From NCBI GenBank assembly GCA_903906425.1, contig CAIVKH010000279.1:50329-114328 (forward strand): DNA of 64,000 nucleotides, given 5' to 3'. The stretch is from an uncultured bacterium. Its GTDB lineage: Bacteria; Verrucomicrobiota; Kiritimatiellia; CAIVKH01. The notes below the pieces were generated by a model that did not search any database, was not told where the DNA came from, and saw only the letters and a program-made list of their open reading frames with translations. Shown here piece after piece: positions 16,838 to 25,165 of the stretch. The position numbers and the translations under genes were made by a program. Numbering within the stretch: position 1 is the first letter of the stretch; the number at the start of each line of letters is the position of its first letter.

Positions 16838-17167
16838 TTATTCCGGGTCCGGATGGTCGAGGTGCAGGACGCAATGTCCGAAGTGGAGGACGGGGACGGA
16901 GCGGTCGGGCTGGAGGCCGGCGCGAAGTTTGTAGATTTTGTTGCTGCCGCGGGTGAGGACGCCGACGTCAACGAGGCGGTTGAGCTGCTTGCGCGCGGCG
17001 TTGCGGTGGGTGTTGATGATCGGGGCAATCTCGCCGATGGTCGTGTAGCCTTCGCCTTTGGCCAGGTACATCAGGATCCACCAGCTTTGCCAGCTTCCGA
17101 GCATCGTGAAGAGGTCGGAACGCTTGAAGGCGGGCGGGGCGGGCGGCGGGGTTGTTGTAGCGGGCAT
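16838..17167 (-). CDS. Small winged-helix transcriptional regulator
   Basis: The 109-aa protein from MPATTTPPPAPPAFKRSDLF has an HTH of winged-helix type: MLGSWQSWWILMYLAKGEGY, then TTIGEIAPIINTHRNAARKQ and LNRLVDVGVLTRGSNKIYKL (wing). The start is supported by AAGGAG about 8 nt upstream; a longer in-frame start exists at 17194. There are no ligand-binding motifs beyond the HTH. It is isolated among repeats in the island and points away from the mevalonate genes to its right. Targets unknown; self-regulation or control of island genes is possible. Confidence 0.75.
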   Translation of the reverse strand: MPATTTPPPAPPAFKRSDLFTMLGSWQSWWILMYLAKGEGYTTIGEIAPIINTHRNAARKQLNRLVDVGVLTRGSNKIYKLRAGLQPDRSVPVLHFGHCVLHLDHPDPE

Positions 17168-17204
17168 GGTTCGGTCTCCTTCGTTTGGTCTCAAGTCCTG
17201 TTTC

Positions 17205-17300
17205 GATCCGCAAATTTCACAGGGGCCACGGATGGATTTCCCGGTCGGCCATCACCGCTGCCGGGATCTGTGAACTCTGTGCAATCTGCGGTTGCATTCT
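17205..17300. repeat. Imperfect inverted repeat with CACAG/CTGTG arms
   Basis: Left arm near 17205-17232 (ATCCGCAAATTTCACAGG) and right arm near 17265-17297 (ATCTGTGAACTCTGTGCAAT) are partly complementary. It is similar in style to 17712-17802. It lies upstream of the small winged-helix gene start. Confidence 0.6.
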
Positions 17301-17380
17301 TCGCCTTTCGGAATCGGTCGTTGACGAACTTCCAGCCTTTTCCCCTTATTTCTCGTGAAAAGCAAGCGAAAAAAGGTCCA

Positions 17381-17608
17381 TATATGGAGCTAATAGAGTA
17401 ATATGCGTTGCGTTTAGCTTCATGTAAGAAGTTATTAACTTCGCACATGAAGTTAATAACTCCACACATGGTGCTAATAAATATGCGATTGATACTAATA
17501 GCTTCTAGCATGAAGCTAATAGCTCCATAAATGCTGCTAATTTCTCCATTATTGAAGCTATTAGCTTCACTCGTGAAGCATATAACTCCGAACACGGAGT
17601 TATTTTCA
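17381..17608. repeat. AT-rich array of about ten diverged 21-bp dyad units
   Basis: Units resembling GAAGCTAATAGCTCC and GAAGTTAATAACTCC recur about every 20-22 bp across 228 bp, many with internal dyad symmetry. On the minus strand the period corresponds to 7 codons (GVINFMC, GAISFML, GEISSIY). The array is far more AT-rich than the flanks. It may be the remnant of a coding tandem repeat or an array of protein-binding sites. Confidence 0.75.
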
Positions 17609-17623
17609 TCGGCCTCGCCGGCT

Positions 17624-17702
17624 TTCCAATGATTGGCAATCTCCGCTTCGCCGGCTTCCAATGATTGGAATCCAACGGGCTGTGAGTTTCCAATGATTGG
17701 AA
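17624..17702. repeat. Triple 15-bp palindromes, locus 7
   Basis: TTCCAATGATTGGCA (17624-17638, one mismatch), TTCCAATGATTGGAA (17656-17670) and TTCCAATGATTGGAA (17688-17702). All are 32 bp apart, the only three-copy locus in the window. Confidence 0.93.
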
Positions 17703-17711
17703 ATCATTTTT

Positions 17712-17802
17712 CACCACAGTTCACACAGATGACACGGATTTCAAATGAAGGTGAACGGGTGTCGGGCCTTTCATCTGTGACATCTGTGTGATCCGTGGTT
17801 CA
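17712..17802. repeat. Imperfect inverted repeat upstream of type 2 IPP isomerase
   Basis: Arms of about 28 bp: ACCACAGTTCACACAGATGA at 17713 onward and CATCTGTGTGATCCGTGGT ending near 17800, complementary except for a few positions. It lies 70 bp upstream of the isomerase start, so it could affect its transcript leader. No terminator T-run follows. Confidence 0.7.
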
Positions 17803-17871
17803 AGAATCTGAACTCAATCCGACCGAAAGCGGAATCGACACGCGGGCGGATTTGTCCGATATACGGCGTGC

Positions 17872-18894
17872 ATGCCCGACACAACCAACAGCCGAAAAGT
17901 GGAACACATCCGGATCATCCGCGAGGACCGCGGGGCGGACCGGCGGAAATTTTATTTCGATGACGTGCGGCTGAAGCATCGCGCGCTGCCGGAATTGAAT
18001 TTGTCCGACGTTGATCCCGCGACGGAATTTCTCGGCAAGCGGCTTTCGTTTCCGCTGCTCATTTCCTCGATGACCGGCGGCGATCATTCGCTCGTGCGCA
18101 AAATCAACCGCAACCTCGCCATCGCCGCCGAGGCCGAACAGGTCGCGCTCGGCGTCGGCTCGCAGCGGGTGATGTTCACGAATCCGAAAGCCCGCGCGAG
18201 TTTCGAGCTTCGCGAGTTCGCGCCGACGACGCTGCTCTTCGCGAATCTCGGCGCGGTGCAATTGAATTACGGCTTCGGAATTTCCGAATGTCGCGAAGCC
18301 GTCGCGGCCGTCGGCGCGGACGCGCTCTGTCTTCATTTGAATCCGCTGCAAGAAGCGGTGCAGCCGGAAGGCGACACGAATTTCGCCGGCCTCGCCGAAA
18401 AAATTGGCGCGATCGCGAAAGGTTTGAAGGTTCCCGTCATTCTGAAGGAAGTTGGCGCGGGAATTTCGGCGGAGGACGTAAAACTCGTTTTGAAAAAAGG
18501 CGTCCGCATCATCGATGTCGCCGGCAGCGGCGGAACATCGTGGAGCCGGATCGAGCATCACCGGCAGAACGGCGGCGATCTCGGCTTGCTTTTTCAGGAC
18601 TGGGGAATCCCGACGCCCGACGCGTTGCGCGAACTCGCACCGTTCAGAAAACAAATCACGCTGATCGCGTCCGGCGGCATCCGCAGCGGACTCGACATCG
18701 CGAAAGCCGTCGTACTCGGCGCATCGCTCGGCGGACTGGCGCAGCCGTTCCTCGAACCCGCGATGCAATCGCCCGACGCGGTTCGCAAAGTGATCCAGCG
18801 ATTGCGAAGGGAATTTGTGACGGCGATGTTTCTGACCGGCTGCCGCAACGTAAAACAGATGACCGGAAATTCGCGTTTGGAACTCTTGAAATGA
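17872..18894 (+). CDS. fni: Type 2 isopentenyl-diphosphate delta-isomerase
   Basis: The 340-aa FMN/NADPH-dependent enzyme interconverts IPP and DMAPP. It has the family layout of an FMN-binding TIM barrel: RKVEHIRIIRE near the start, PLLISSMTGGDHSLVRKINR, LGVGSQRVMF, LHLNPLQEAVQPEGDTNF (substrate and metal region with the catalytic Gln), VILKEVGAGIS, IDVAGSGGTSWSRIE and ASGGIRSGLDIAKAVVLGA. Length is normal. The mvaS ATG overlaps its stop (ATGA), so the two are coupled. This FMN enzyme is unrelated to the type 1 metal-dependent Idi. Confidence 0.96.
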   Translation: MPDTTNSRKVEHIRIIREDRGADRRKFYFDDVRLKHRALPELNLSDVDPATEFLGKRLSFPLLISSMTGGDHSLVRKINRNLAIAAEAEQVALGVGSQRVMFTNPKARASFELREFAPTTLLFANLGAVQLNYGFGISECREAVAAVGADALCLHLNPLQEAVQPEGDTNFAGLAEKIGAIAKGLKVPVILKEVGAGISAEDVKLVLKKGVRIIDVAGSGGTSWSRIEHHRQNGGDLGLLFQDWGIPTPDALRELAPFRKQITLIASGGIRSGLDIAKAVVLGASLGGLAQPFLEPAMQSPDAVRKVIQRLRREFVTAMFLTGCRNVKQMTGNSRLELLK

Positions 18895-20060
18895 ACGTCG
18901 GAATCGATCTGATCAGTTTTTACACGTCGAATTATTTCATCGAGCTGAAGACGCTCGCGACGACGCGTGGGGTCGATCCGGCGAAATATTATATCGGCAT
19001 CGGCCAGGAGAAGATGGCGATCCCGCCGCCGGACGAGGACATCGTGACGATGGCGGCGAATGCGGCGCTGCCGATCATCAAGCAGATCGATCCGGCGCAA
19101 ATTGACCTTGTGTTGTTCGGAACCGAATCGGGAATTGACCAGTCGAAAGCGGCGGCGGCGTTTGTCCACGGAATGCTTGGATTATCGCATCGCTGCCGTG
19201 CGGTGGAGTTGAAGGAGGCCTGCTATGGCGCGACGGCGGCCGTTCACCTCGCGATGGCGCATGTCCGCACGAAGCCGGATTCGAAGGCGCTGGTGATCGG
19301 CTCGGATGTTGCGCGCTACGAGCTCGGCAGTCCGGGCGAGCCGACGCAGGGCTGCGGCGCGGTCGCGATGATCGTGTCGTCAAATCCGCGCACGATGAAG
19401 ATTGATTTGCAATCCGGCATCTATACCGACGACGTGATGGATTTCTGGCGGCCGAATTATCGCGATCAGGCGCTTGTTGACGGAAAATATTCGACGCGCG
19501 TTTATCTGCACGCGCTGGAGGAGGCGTGGAAGCATTATCAGGAGCAGACCGGCCGCAGCTTCGGCGACTTCGCGCGGTTCTGTTATCATCTTCCGTTCAC
19601 GCGCATGGCCGAGAAGGCGCACGAGCGGCTCGCGAAATTCTGCGGCGTCGAACTTGCCGCGGGCGATCTCGAACGGCAGATCGGCGACACGCTTTTCTAC
19701 AATCGCATCACGGGAAACAGCTATGCGGCGTCGCTCTACGTCGGCCTCTGCTCGCTGCTGGACCGCAGCGCGGAGGACCTCGGCGGGAAGCGCATCGGGA
19801 TGTACAGCTACGGCAGCGGCTGCGTCGCGGAATTTTTCAGCGGCACGATTCAGCCCGGCTATTGCGCTCATTTGCAAACTGCGCGCCATGCCAAAATGCT
19901 CGCCGAGCGCGCGGAGCTGACGTTCCGGCAGTACGAGGACATTTACAATTTGCGCTTCCCGACCGACGGCGGCGACCACGAGTTCACGCGCTACCGCACC
20001 GCGCCGTTCCGCCTCGCCGGCGTGAAGGCCCACAAGCGGCATTACGTTCATTCCGCCTGA
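18891..20060 (+). CDS. mvaS: Hydroxymethylglutaryl-CoA synthase
   Basis: The 389-aa thiolase-superfamily enzyme condenses acetyl-CoA with acetoacetyl-CoA. Residues match the bacterial enzyme at the same positions as the Staphylococcus protein: Glu79 in FGTESGID, nucleophile Cys111 in ELKEACYGATAAVH, His233 in CYHLPFTRMAEKAH. Other conserved stretches are YELGSPGEPTQGCGAVAM and YSYGSGCVAEFFSG. The ATG at 18891 overlaps the fni stop; the open frame reading far upstream lies inside fni in another frame and is not real. The product feeds HMG-CoA reductase (mvaA) across the island. Confidence 0.97.
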   Translation: MNVGIDLISFYTSNYFIELKTLATTRGVDPAKYYIGIGQEKMAIPPPDEDIVTMAANAALPIIKQIDPAQIDLVLFGTESGIDQSKAAAAFVHGMLGLSHRCRAVELKEACYGATAAVHLAMAHVRTKPDSKALVIGSDVARYELGSPGEPTQGCGAVAMIVSSNPRTMKIDLQSGIYTDDVMDFWRPNYRDQALVDGKYSTRVYLHALEEAWKHYQEQTGRSFGDFARFCYHLPFTRMAEKAHERLAKFCGVELAAGDLERQIGDTLFYNRITGNSYAASLYVGLCSLLDRSAEDLGGKRIGMYSYGSGCVAEFFSGTIQPGYCAHLQTARHAKMLAERAELTFRQYEDIYNLRFPTDGGDHEFTRYRTAPFRLAGVKAHKRHYVHSA

Positions 20061-20075
20061 CCGCGCTGCGCAACT

Positions 20076-20122
20076 TTCCAATGATTGGAAAAGGCGGCCG
20101 CGCAAGTTTCCAATGATTGGAA
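20076..20122. repeat. Paired 15-bp palindromes, locus 8
   Basis: TTCCAATGATTGGAA at 20076-20090 and 20108-20122, 32 bp apart. It follows the mvaS stop by 15 bp and ends 28 bp before the next start. Confidence 0.95.
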
Positions 20123-20150
20123 AAAATGACGGTGCGGCTAAGATGCCGGC

Positions 20151-21833
20151 ATGAAAACGATCTGCTTTGCCGTTTTTGTTTTCGCACTCGCGCAATTCGC
20201 CGCCGCCGCCGACAAGAAATTCATCGAGCTGGGCTGGGATATTCCGGACACGAAATTTCTGCGGGAACATTTTCGCGAGATGGAAAACGAGGGGCCGTTC
20301 GATGGCGTGATGTTTCGCGTCGAGGCGAAAACCGACGACGGCAAAATCGTCAGCACGCATAGCGGCTGGAATCGGGAGCCGTGGAAGAAGGAATTGTTCG
20401 CACCTGCGCTCGAGGACCTGAAGGCCTGCAAGTTCGCGAAGTTCACCGACAACTTCATTCTCTTCAACGCGACGCCGAAGCGCGTTGATTGGGAAGACAA
20501 CGAGGGCTGGGCCGCGATGGAGGAGAAGGCGCGGATTTGTGCGTGGCTGGCGCGCGAAGGCGGCGCGAAGGGTATCGCGCTGGACTGCGAGCCGTATGGC
20601 GAGAACCAGTGGCAGTTCGATGCGACGAAAGGCAAGAGCTTCGCCGAGACCACGGCGCTGGCGCGGAAGCGCGGCGCGCAGTTCGCGCGCGGCATCGGCG
20701 CGGAGATGCCGGACGCGGTGGTGCTGACTCTTTTCCTTAATAGTGTGGTGATCCGCGCGGGCCGGGCGGACGATCCGAACGCGATGCTCGCGAAGGAGCA
20801 TTACGGCCTGCTGCCGGCGTTCCTCAACGGGATGCTCGATGCGGCGACGCCGGGCATGGTCATCGTGGACGGCTGCGAGAACGGCTACTACATGGACAGC
20901 GTCGAGGAGTTTCAACGGGCCGCGCTGGACATGCGCTCGTGGAACGGGCCGGCGATGAAGCTGGTCGCGCCGGAGGATCGCGCGAAGTACCGGCGGCACG
21001 TTCAGGCGGGCTTCGGCTTCTATCTCGACATGTTCGTGAACGAGGAGGGCAATCATTATTACCGCGGGCCGCTCGACGGATCGCGGCTCAAGCGGCTCTC
21101 GCGGGATCTGCGCGCGGCGCGCGAGGCGACGGATGAATATGTGTGGATCTACGGCGAGCAGTGCCGGTGGTGGAGCGGACTTGCGAAGGAAAAACCGTGG
21201 CGCGAAGAGCAGTTGAAAAAGACCGCCGGCAAGGGCCGCGCGTGGGAGGAGGCGATGCCAGGCATCACCCGCGCCATCGCGTGGGCGCGCGATCCTGGTA
21301 GCGCTGCTCGCGAAGAACTGGCCGCTCTGAAATCGCGCGGCGAGGTTACGAATCTTTTGATCAATGCGAGTTTCAAGGCAATACCAGCCAATGGAGCGAC
21401 GATGCCGTTCGGCTGGAGCGCATGGCAGGACGAAAAGCATCCGACAGGGAAATTTGCATGGGACGAAACGATTGGCGGCGGCTCGGCCCGCGCGACGAAG
21501 GTCGCGTGGGGATGTTTCATTCAGAAGGTGCCCGCAGCGCCGGGCGAGGTGTTCGTCGTTCAGGCCGGTTCACGGGCGAAGGGTTCTGGCGACCTCAATT
21601 TGACGATCCGCTGGCAATCAGCGGACGGAAAATGGATGCACGAAGTTGACGACCGGACGTTCACATTCGTGGATGGCAAGGGCGAATGGAAGTCGGCCTC
21701 CGGCGTCGTGATTGTTCCGCCAAATGTGGGACAGCTCGTTGTGTTGCTCGATGTCCGCAGCCAGAAGACGGACGACGATGCCTGCTGGTTCGACGACGTC
21801 GAAGTGTACCGGCTCGGCAACCTGAATTTCTAA
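20151..21833 (+). CDS. Exported glycosidase-like protein with C-terminal carbohydrate-binding-like domain
   Basis: The 560-aa product has a signal peptide (MKTICFAVFVFALAQFAAAA). The N-terminal 380 residues look like a (beta-alpha)8 barrel: FIELGWDIPDTKFLREH, KGIALDCEPYGENQW, MVIVDGCENGYYMDSVEEF and DEYVWIYGEQCRWW carry acidic residues at strand ends, as in glycoside hydrolases. The last 160 residues begin VTNLLINASF and end in a beta sandwich (CWFDDVEVYRL), the pattern of CBM-like jelly rolls. I cannot assign a numbered family. It splits the mevalonate cluster between mvaS and the kinases and overlaps the convergent fprA gene by 4 bp. Confidence 0.72.
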   Translation: MKTICFAVFVFALAQFAAAADKKFIELGWDIPDTKFLREHFREMENEGPFDGVMFRVEAKTDDGKIVSTHSGWNREPWKKELFAPALEDLKACKFAKFTDNFILFNATPKRVDWEDNEGWAAMEEKARICAWLAREGGAKGIALDCEPYGENQWQFDATKGKSFAETTALARKRGAQFARGIGAEMPDAVVLTLFLNSVVIRAGRADDPNAMLAKEHYGLLPAFLNGMLDAATPGMVIVDGCENGYYMDSVEEFQRAALDMRSWNGPAMKLVAPEDRAKYRRHVQAGFGFYLDMFVNEEGNHYYRGPLDGSRLKRLSRDLRAAREATDEYVWIYGEQCRWWSGLAKEKPWREEQLKKTAGKGRAWEEAMPGITRAIAWARDPGSAAREELAALKSRGEVTNLLINASFKAIPANGATMPFGWSAWQDEKHPTGKFAWDETIGGGSARATKVAWGCFIQKVPAAPGEVFVVQAGSRAKGSGDLNLTIRWQSADGKWMHEVDDRTFTFVDGKGEWKSASGVVIVPPNVGQLVVLLDVRSQKTDDDACWFDDVEVYRLGNLNF

Positions 21834-23005
21834 GCTGTCGCCGCGGTGTGTTTGCTGGCGATGTCACCGACGAGCCGATCAATGGCCTCGTTATCTGCGG
21901 CGCGAGGCAGGCCCCTGCATGACAGTGGCGGCAACCAATCCAGCTTCAGATCCGGCATCCACGTCGGCGCCTGTTCAAGCGGCTTGGCGTTCCAACCGAA
22001 CGAGCCGATGACAACGGCGCGCTGGAGCTTGGGCTTGAGTGCGTTGATCAGCGCGGCGGCGTGCAACACGACCGGATGCGCGCTGTTGAGCACGAGCGGC
22101 GTCGCGAGCACGAGCGTGGAGGCATCGAGCAGCGACATCGCGAGCTGGCCGATATCGGCGGTGGTCAGATCGAATCGCTGGAACGTGACGCCACGGTCGG
22201 AAAGCCCGTTGCAGAGCCGGTCCACCATCGAGCGAGTGCTGCCGTGCATCGAGACGTAGGCGATGATCACTTCGCGGCCCGGTGCGGGATCAGTCCAGCG
22301 CCGCCACGTTTCGACGATTTCATCGGGATGGTCGTGCAGCGGGCCGTGGCTCGGTGCGATGAGCTTCGGCTGTAGTGCGGCGACCTTCTCGACATTCTTC
22401 CGGATGATGCTCGCGTAGGGCATCATGATCTCGGCGTAGTATCGCTTCGCTGCGTCGAGCACGCGGTTGTCGTCCGAGGCGTAGAGGCCCGACGTGGCCA
22501 GATGTGACGCAAAGAAGTCGCACGAGAAAAGAATCTTTTCTTCCTCGTACCATGTGCAGAACGTTTCCGGCCAGTGAACCCATGGCGTTTGAACGAAACG
22601 CAGCGTCCGCCCGCCGAGCGAAAGCGAATCGCCATCCTTCACAATCTGGATCGAGTCGGGCGAAAGGTGGAGCATCGCTTCCAGCAGATTTTTTCCCGGC
22701 GCGCTCGTCAGCACCCTGGCATTCGGAAATCGCCTGAGCGTCTCGGGGATCAGCCCCGAATGATCCTGCTCGGCGTGGTGAGAGATGATGTAATCGACCC
22801 GCGGACGTTGCGCGAGATAGGCGAAGAACGTGTCTGCCATCGACGGATCGACTGTGTCCAGCAGCGCCGCCTTCTCCGAGCCCTCCACATAATATGCATT
22901 GTAGCTCGTCCCATGCGGCAGCGGCACCAGCGCATCGAACAGGCGCCGGTCCCAGTCCACCGCACCCACAAACGAAACCGTCTCCGAAATCTTTCGCAGC
23001 TTCAC
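21830..23005 (-). CDS. fprA: FprA-type flavodiiron protein
   Basis: The 391-aa protein combines a metallo-beta-lactamase-like diiron domain (residues 1-245) with a C-terminal flavodoxin domain (IAYVSMHGSTRSM phosphate loop). Iron ligands are all present: HHAEQDHSG (His, Glu, Asp, His), His in WVHWPET, Asp in FSCDFFASH and His in APSHGPL. Such enzymes reduce O2 or NO to protect against oxidative or nitrosative stress. There is no in-frame ATG near the family start; a GTG at 23005 preceded by AAGGAG gives VKLRKISETVSFVGAVDWD. It is divergent from mevalonate kinase, sharing a 176-bp intergenic region. Confidence 0.93.
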   Translation of the reverse strand: MKLRKISETVSFVGAVDWDRRLFDALVPLPHGTSYNAYYVEGSEKAALLDTVDPSMADTFFAYLAQRPRVDYIISHHAEQDHSGLIPETLRRFPNARVLTSAPGKNLLEAMLHLSPDSIQIVKDGDSLSLGGRTLRFVQTPWVHWPETFCTWYEEEKILFSCDFFASHLATSGLYASDDNRVLDAAKRYYAEIMMPYASIIRKNVEKVAALQPKLIAPSHGPLHDHPDEIVETWRRWTDPAPGREVIIAYVSMHGSTRSMVDRLCNGLSDRGVTFQRFDLTTADIGQLAMSLLDASTLVLATPLVLNSAHPVVLHAAALINALKPKLQRAVVIGSFGWNAKPLEQAPTWMPDLKLDWLPPLSCRGLPRAADNEAIDRLVGDIASKHTAATA

Positions 23006-23181
23006 AAATCTCCTTCGCGCGCTTCCCGCGCAAAAACGCGAACAACATAGGTCGCCCCGGCCGGCCGCGCAACCCACACGCGTCCGAAGAGATATTTTCA
23101 GCCGCTGGCGGCGGCTGCCGGCGAGAATGTCGCTTCTTGTGCGTGCAATCACGCGTCAGCTCACGTATTCTTGGCGGGCAA

Positions 23182-24183
23182 ATGAAAGCAATAGCTCCAG
23201 GCAAATTGATTCTCAGCGGCGAACATGCGGTCGTCTATGGCCGGCCGGCGCTGGCGATGGCCATTGACCGGTTTGCCGAGTCGGTCGTGACGGCGGGTCC
23301 GTCCGACGAAATTGCGTTCGACATGGTCAATCTGAAGGAGTCGGACCGTTTCACGATGCGGGCGCTGCGCGACATGAAGGCGCGTCTGGCCCGCAGCTAC
23401 GAGCTTTTCCTCAATGGCACGCTTGGCATTCGCGACGTCGTGTACAAGCCGATCGAGCTTTTCGAATATGCCTTCATCGCGCTTCTCGACGGGCTGCATC
23501 TGAAGGCCGAAGGCCTGAACATCCAGACACAGTCGAACATTCCGATCGGCTGCGGCCTCGGCTCGTCGGCGGCATCGGTGCTGAGCCTGCTGCGCGGCGT
23601 CGGCCACTATTTCCGCGTCGAATTCCGGCCCGACTGGTATTTGAAATACAGCCTCGAAGTGGAGCGCCTCCAGCATGGCCATCCAAGCGGCGTGGATTCG
23701 TACATTTCGCTTCACGGCGGCTGCGCGCTGTTCCAGCAAGGCAACGCCACGCCCGTGCCGATGCCGCGCGACACGATGTATCTCGTGAACACCGGCACAC
23801 CCGCAGCAACCACCGGCGAATGCGTGGTGCAGGTTTGCAGCCGGTTCGAACACGATCTGATCTGGAACGATTTCGAAGCGATCACCCGCGCACTTGCCGA
23901 GGCGATCCGCGTGAACGATATCAAAGGCGTACGCCGCTGCATCCGCGAAAATCACCGCCTGCTGACGCGAATCGGCGTCGTCCCGCCGCGCGTCCAGAAA
24001 TTTATTGATGACGTCGAAGCCGCCGGAGGTGCGGCGAAAATCTGCGGCGCAGGCTCCGTCACCGGCGAGGCGGCGGGCATCGTGCTGGCCAGCGCCGACC
24101 GGCCGCCGCGCGAGCTGTGCCAGCAATATGGCTACACGCTGATCCCGGTTCGCGGCGATCCGCTCGGCACGCGGCTCGTTTGA
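23182..24183 (+). CDS. mvk: Mevalonate kinase
   Basis: This 333-aa GHMP kinase starts MKAIAPGKLILSGEHAVVYG, the typical motif 1. Motif 2 is NIPIGCGLGSSAASV (phosphate-binding loop), and ERLQHGHPSGVDSYISLHGG contains the catalytic Asp in the HGxPSGxD pattern that marks mevalonate kinases. Motif 3 is GAAKICGAGSVTGEAAG. It phosphorylates mevalonate with ATP. The next two pathway genes follow on the same strand. The start is preceded by only weak ribosome-binding sequence (TTGGCGGGCAA). Confidence 0.88.
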   Translation: MKAIAPGKLILSGEHAVVYGRPALAMAIDRFAESVVTAGPSDEIAFDMVNLKESDRFTMRALRDMKARLARSYELFLNGTLGIRDVVYKPIELFEYAFIALLDGLHLKAEGLNIQTQSNIPIGCGLGSSAASVLSLLRGVGHYFRVEFRPDWYLKYSLEVERLQHGHPSGVDSYISLHGGCALFQQGNATPVPMPRDTMYLVNTGTPAATTGECVVQVCSRFEHDLIWNDFEAITRALAEAIRVNDIKGVRRCIRENHRLLTRIGVVPPRVQKFIDDVEAAGGAAKICGAGSVTGEAAGIVLASADRPPRELCQQYGYTLIPVRGDPLGTRLV

Positions 24184-24186
24184 AAC

Positions 24187-24233
24187 TTCCAATCATTGGA
24201 AGTTCCGGCATCCGATTTTTCCAATCATTGGAA
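24187..24233. repeat. Paired 15-bp palindromes, locus 9, abutting a start codon
   Basis: TTCCAATCATTGGAA at 24187-24201 and 24219-24233, 32 bp apart, filling almost the whole 52-bp gap. The second copy ends 2 nt before the ATG at 24236, so it takes the place of the ribosome-binding site. Confidence 0.95.
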
Positions 24234-24235
24234 AC

Positions 24236-25165
24236 ATGAACAACGCGATCACATTTTCCGCTCCGGGCAGCCTCATGTTGCTCGGCGAACACGCCGTGCT
24301 GCACGGAAAACTTGCCGTCGTTTGCGCGGTAAACCGGCGCGTGCGTGCGACGCTGACTCCGCGCGCTGACCGGAAGATTGAAATCCATTCTGCGCTCGGA
24401 AATTTTCAGGCCGACCTGGACAACGTCGGGTCGTCTCCGGAATTTCGTTTCGTTCTCGCGGTCATAAAAAAGAAACTGAACAAGCTGCCGTCCGGCTTTG
24501 ATCTAAAAATCGAATCGGAATTTTCGCACAAGATCGGTTTCGGTTCGTCCGCGGCGGTCACGGTGGCCGTCACGGCAGCGTTCGCGCAATGGACGTGCGG
24601 TGTCGTGGACTCCGAATTTCTTTTTGGATCGTGCCGCGATACGATCCGCGAAGTTCAGGGCGTCGGTTCGGGCGCAGATGTCGCGGCGAGCGTTTTCGGC
24701 GGCGTCACCGGCTACCGCGCGGACCCGCTCGAAATTTTTCCGTTCGCCGTTTCGCATCCGCTGACGGCCGTTTATTCCGGCTCGAAAATGCCGACGGTTG
24801 AAGTGATCGGGTTGGTCGAGGGGAGGCGGCAGAAGCAGCCGGCGCTGTTCGATGGAATTTTTTCGTTGATGGAGGAAACATCGCGCGAGGCGCTGGCGGC
24901 GCTCGAAACGGAAGACTGGCCGAGGCTTGGCGCGATCATGAATTTCGGACAGGGACTGATGGACGCGATCGGCGTGAACAATGAAAAGTTGGCGCGGATT
25001 ATTTTTTCGCTGCGGGCCGATCCGGAAATTCTCGGCGCGAAAATTTCCGGCTCCGGGCTGGGCGATTGCGCGGTCGGCCTCGGGCGCGCGCGAGAAAATT
25101 TGAATGCTGGCGAACAGTTCGCCGTTGAAATTGATACGGCCGGAGTTCGCAAAGAGACGATTTGA
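24236..25165 (+). CDS. mvaK2: GHMP kinase, probable phosphomevalonate kinase
   Basis: The 309-aa GHMP kinase starts ITFSAPGSLMLLGEHAVLHG. It has KIGFGSSAAVTVAV as the ATP loop and REVQGVGSGADVAASVFGGV, which resembles the QGxVGSGxDVxxAxxG motif of phosphomevalonate kinases and lacks the HGxPSGxD of mevalonate kinases. Motif 3 is LGAKISGSGLGDCAVGLG. Position between mevalonate kinase and the decarboxylase supports phosphorylation of 5-phosphomevalonate. No Shine-Dalgarno is seen because a palindrome occupies that position. A second mevalonate-kinase-type activity cannot be excluded from sequence alone. Confidence 0.75.
   Translation: MNNAITFSAPGSLMLLGEHAVLHGKLAVVCAVNRRVRATLTPRADRKIEIHSALGNFQADLDNVGSSPEFRFVLAVIKKKLNKLPSGFDLKIESEFSHKIGFGSSAAVTVAVTAAFAQWTCGVVDSEFLFGSCRDTIREVQGVGSGADVAASVFGGVTGYRADPLEIFPFAVSHPLTAVYSGSKMPTVEVIGLVEGRRQKQPALFDGIFSLMEETSREALAALETEDWPRLGAIMNFGQGLMDAIGVNNEKLARIIFSLRADPEILGAKISGSGLGDCAVGLGRARENLNAGEQFAVEIDTAGVRKETI

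Noticed and set aside
15634..17167. An integrase or transposase gene in the island
   Set aside because: None of the island genes shows a tyrosine or serine recombinase, DDE or RAYT motif; the mobilising enzyme, if any, is not in this window.
17381..17608. CRISPR array
   Set aside because: Units are adjacent at 20-22 bp, diverged and without unique spacers; no cas genes nearby. The paired palindromes are likewise not CRISPR.
17191..17661. A 156-codon minus-strand frame through the AT-rich dyad array
   Set aside because: It is made of translated repeats (heptapeptides and palindrome-derived NHWK), has no ribosome-binding site and no homologous domain; kept only as a possible relic in the findings.
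19380..21440. A 686-codon open frame antisense to mvaS and the glycosidase-like gene
   Set aside because: Composition is typical of a mirror frame, and it crosses two genes and a palindrome pair with no domain.
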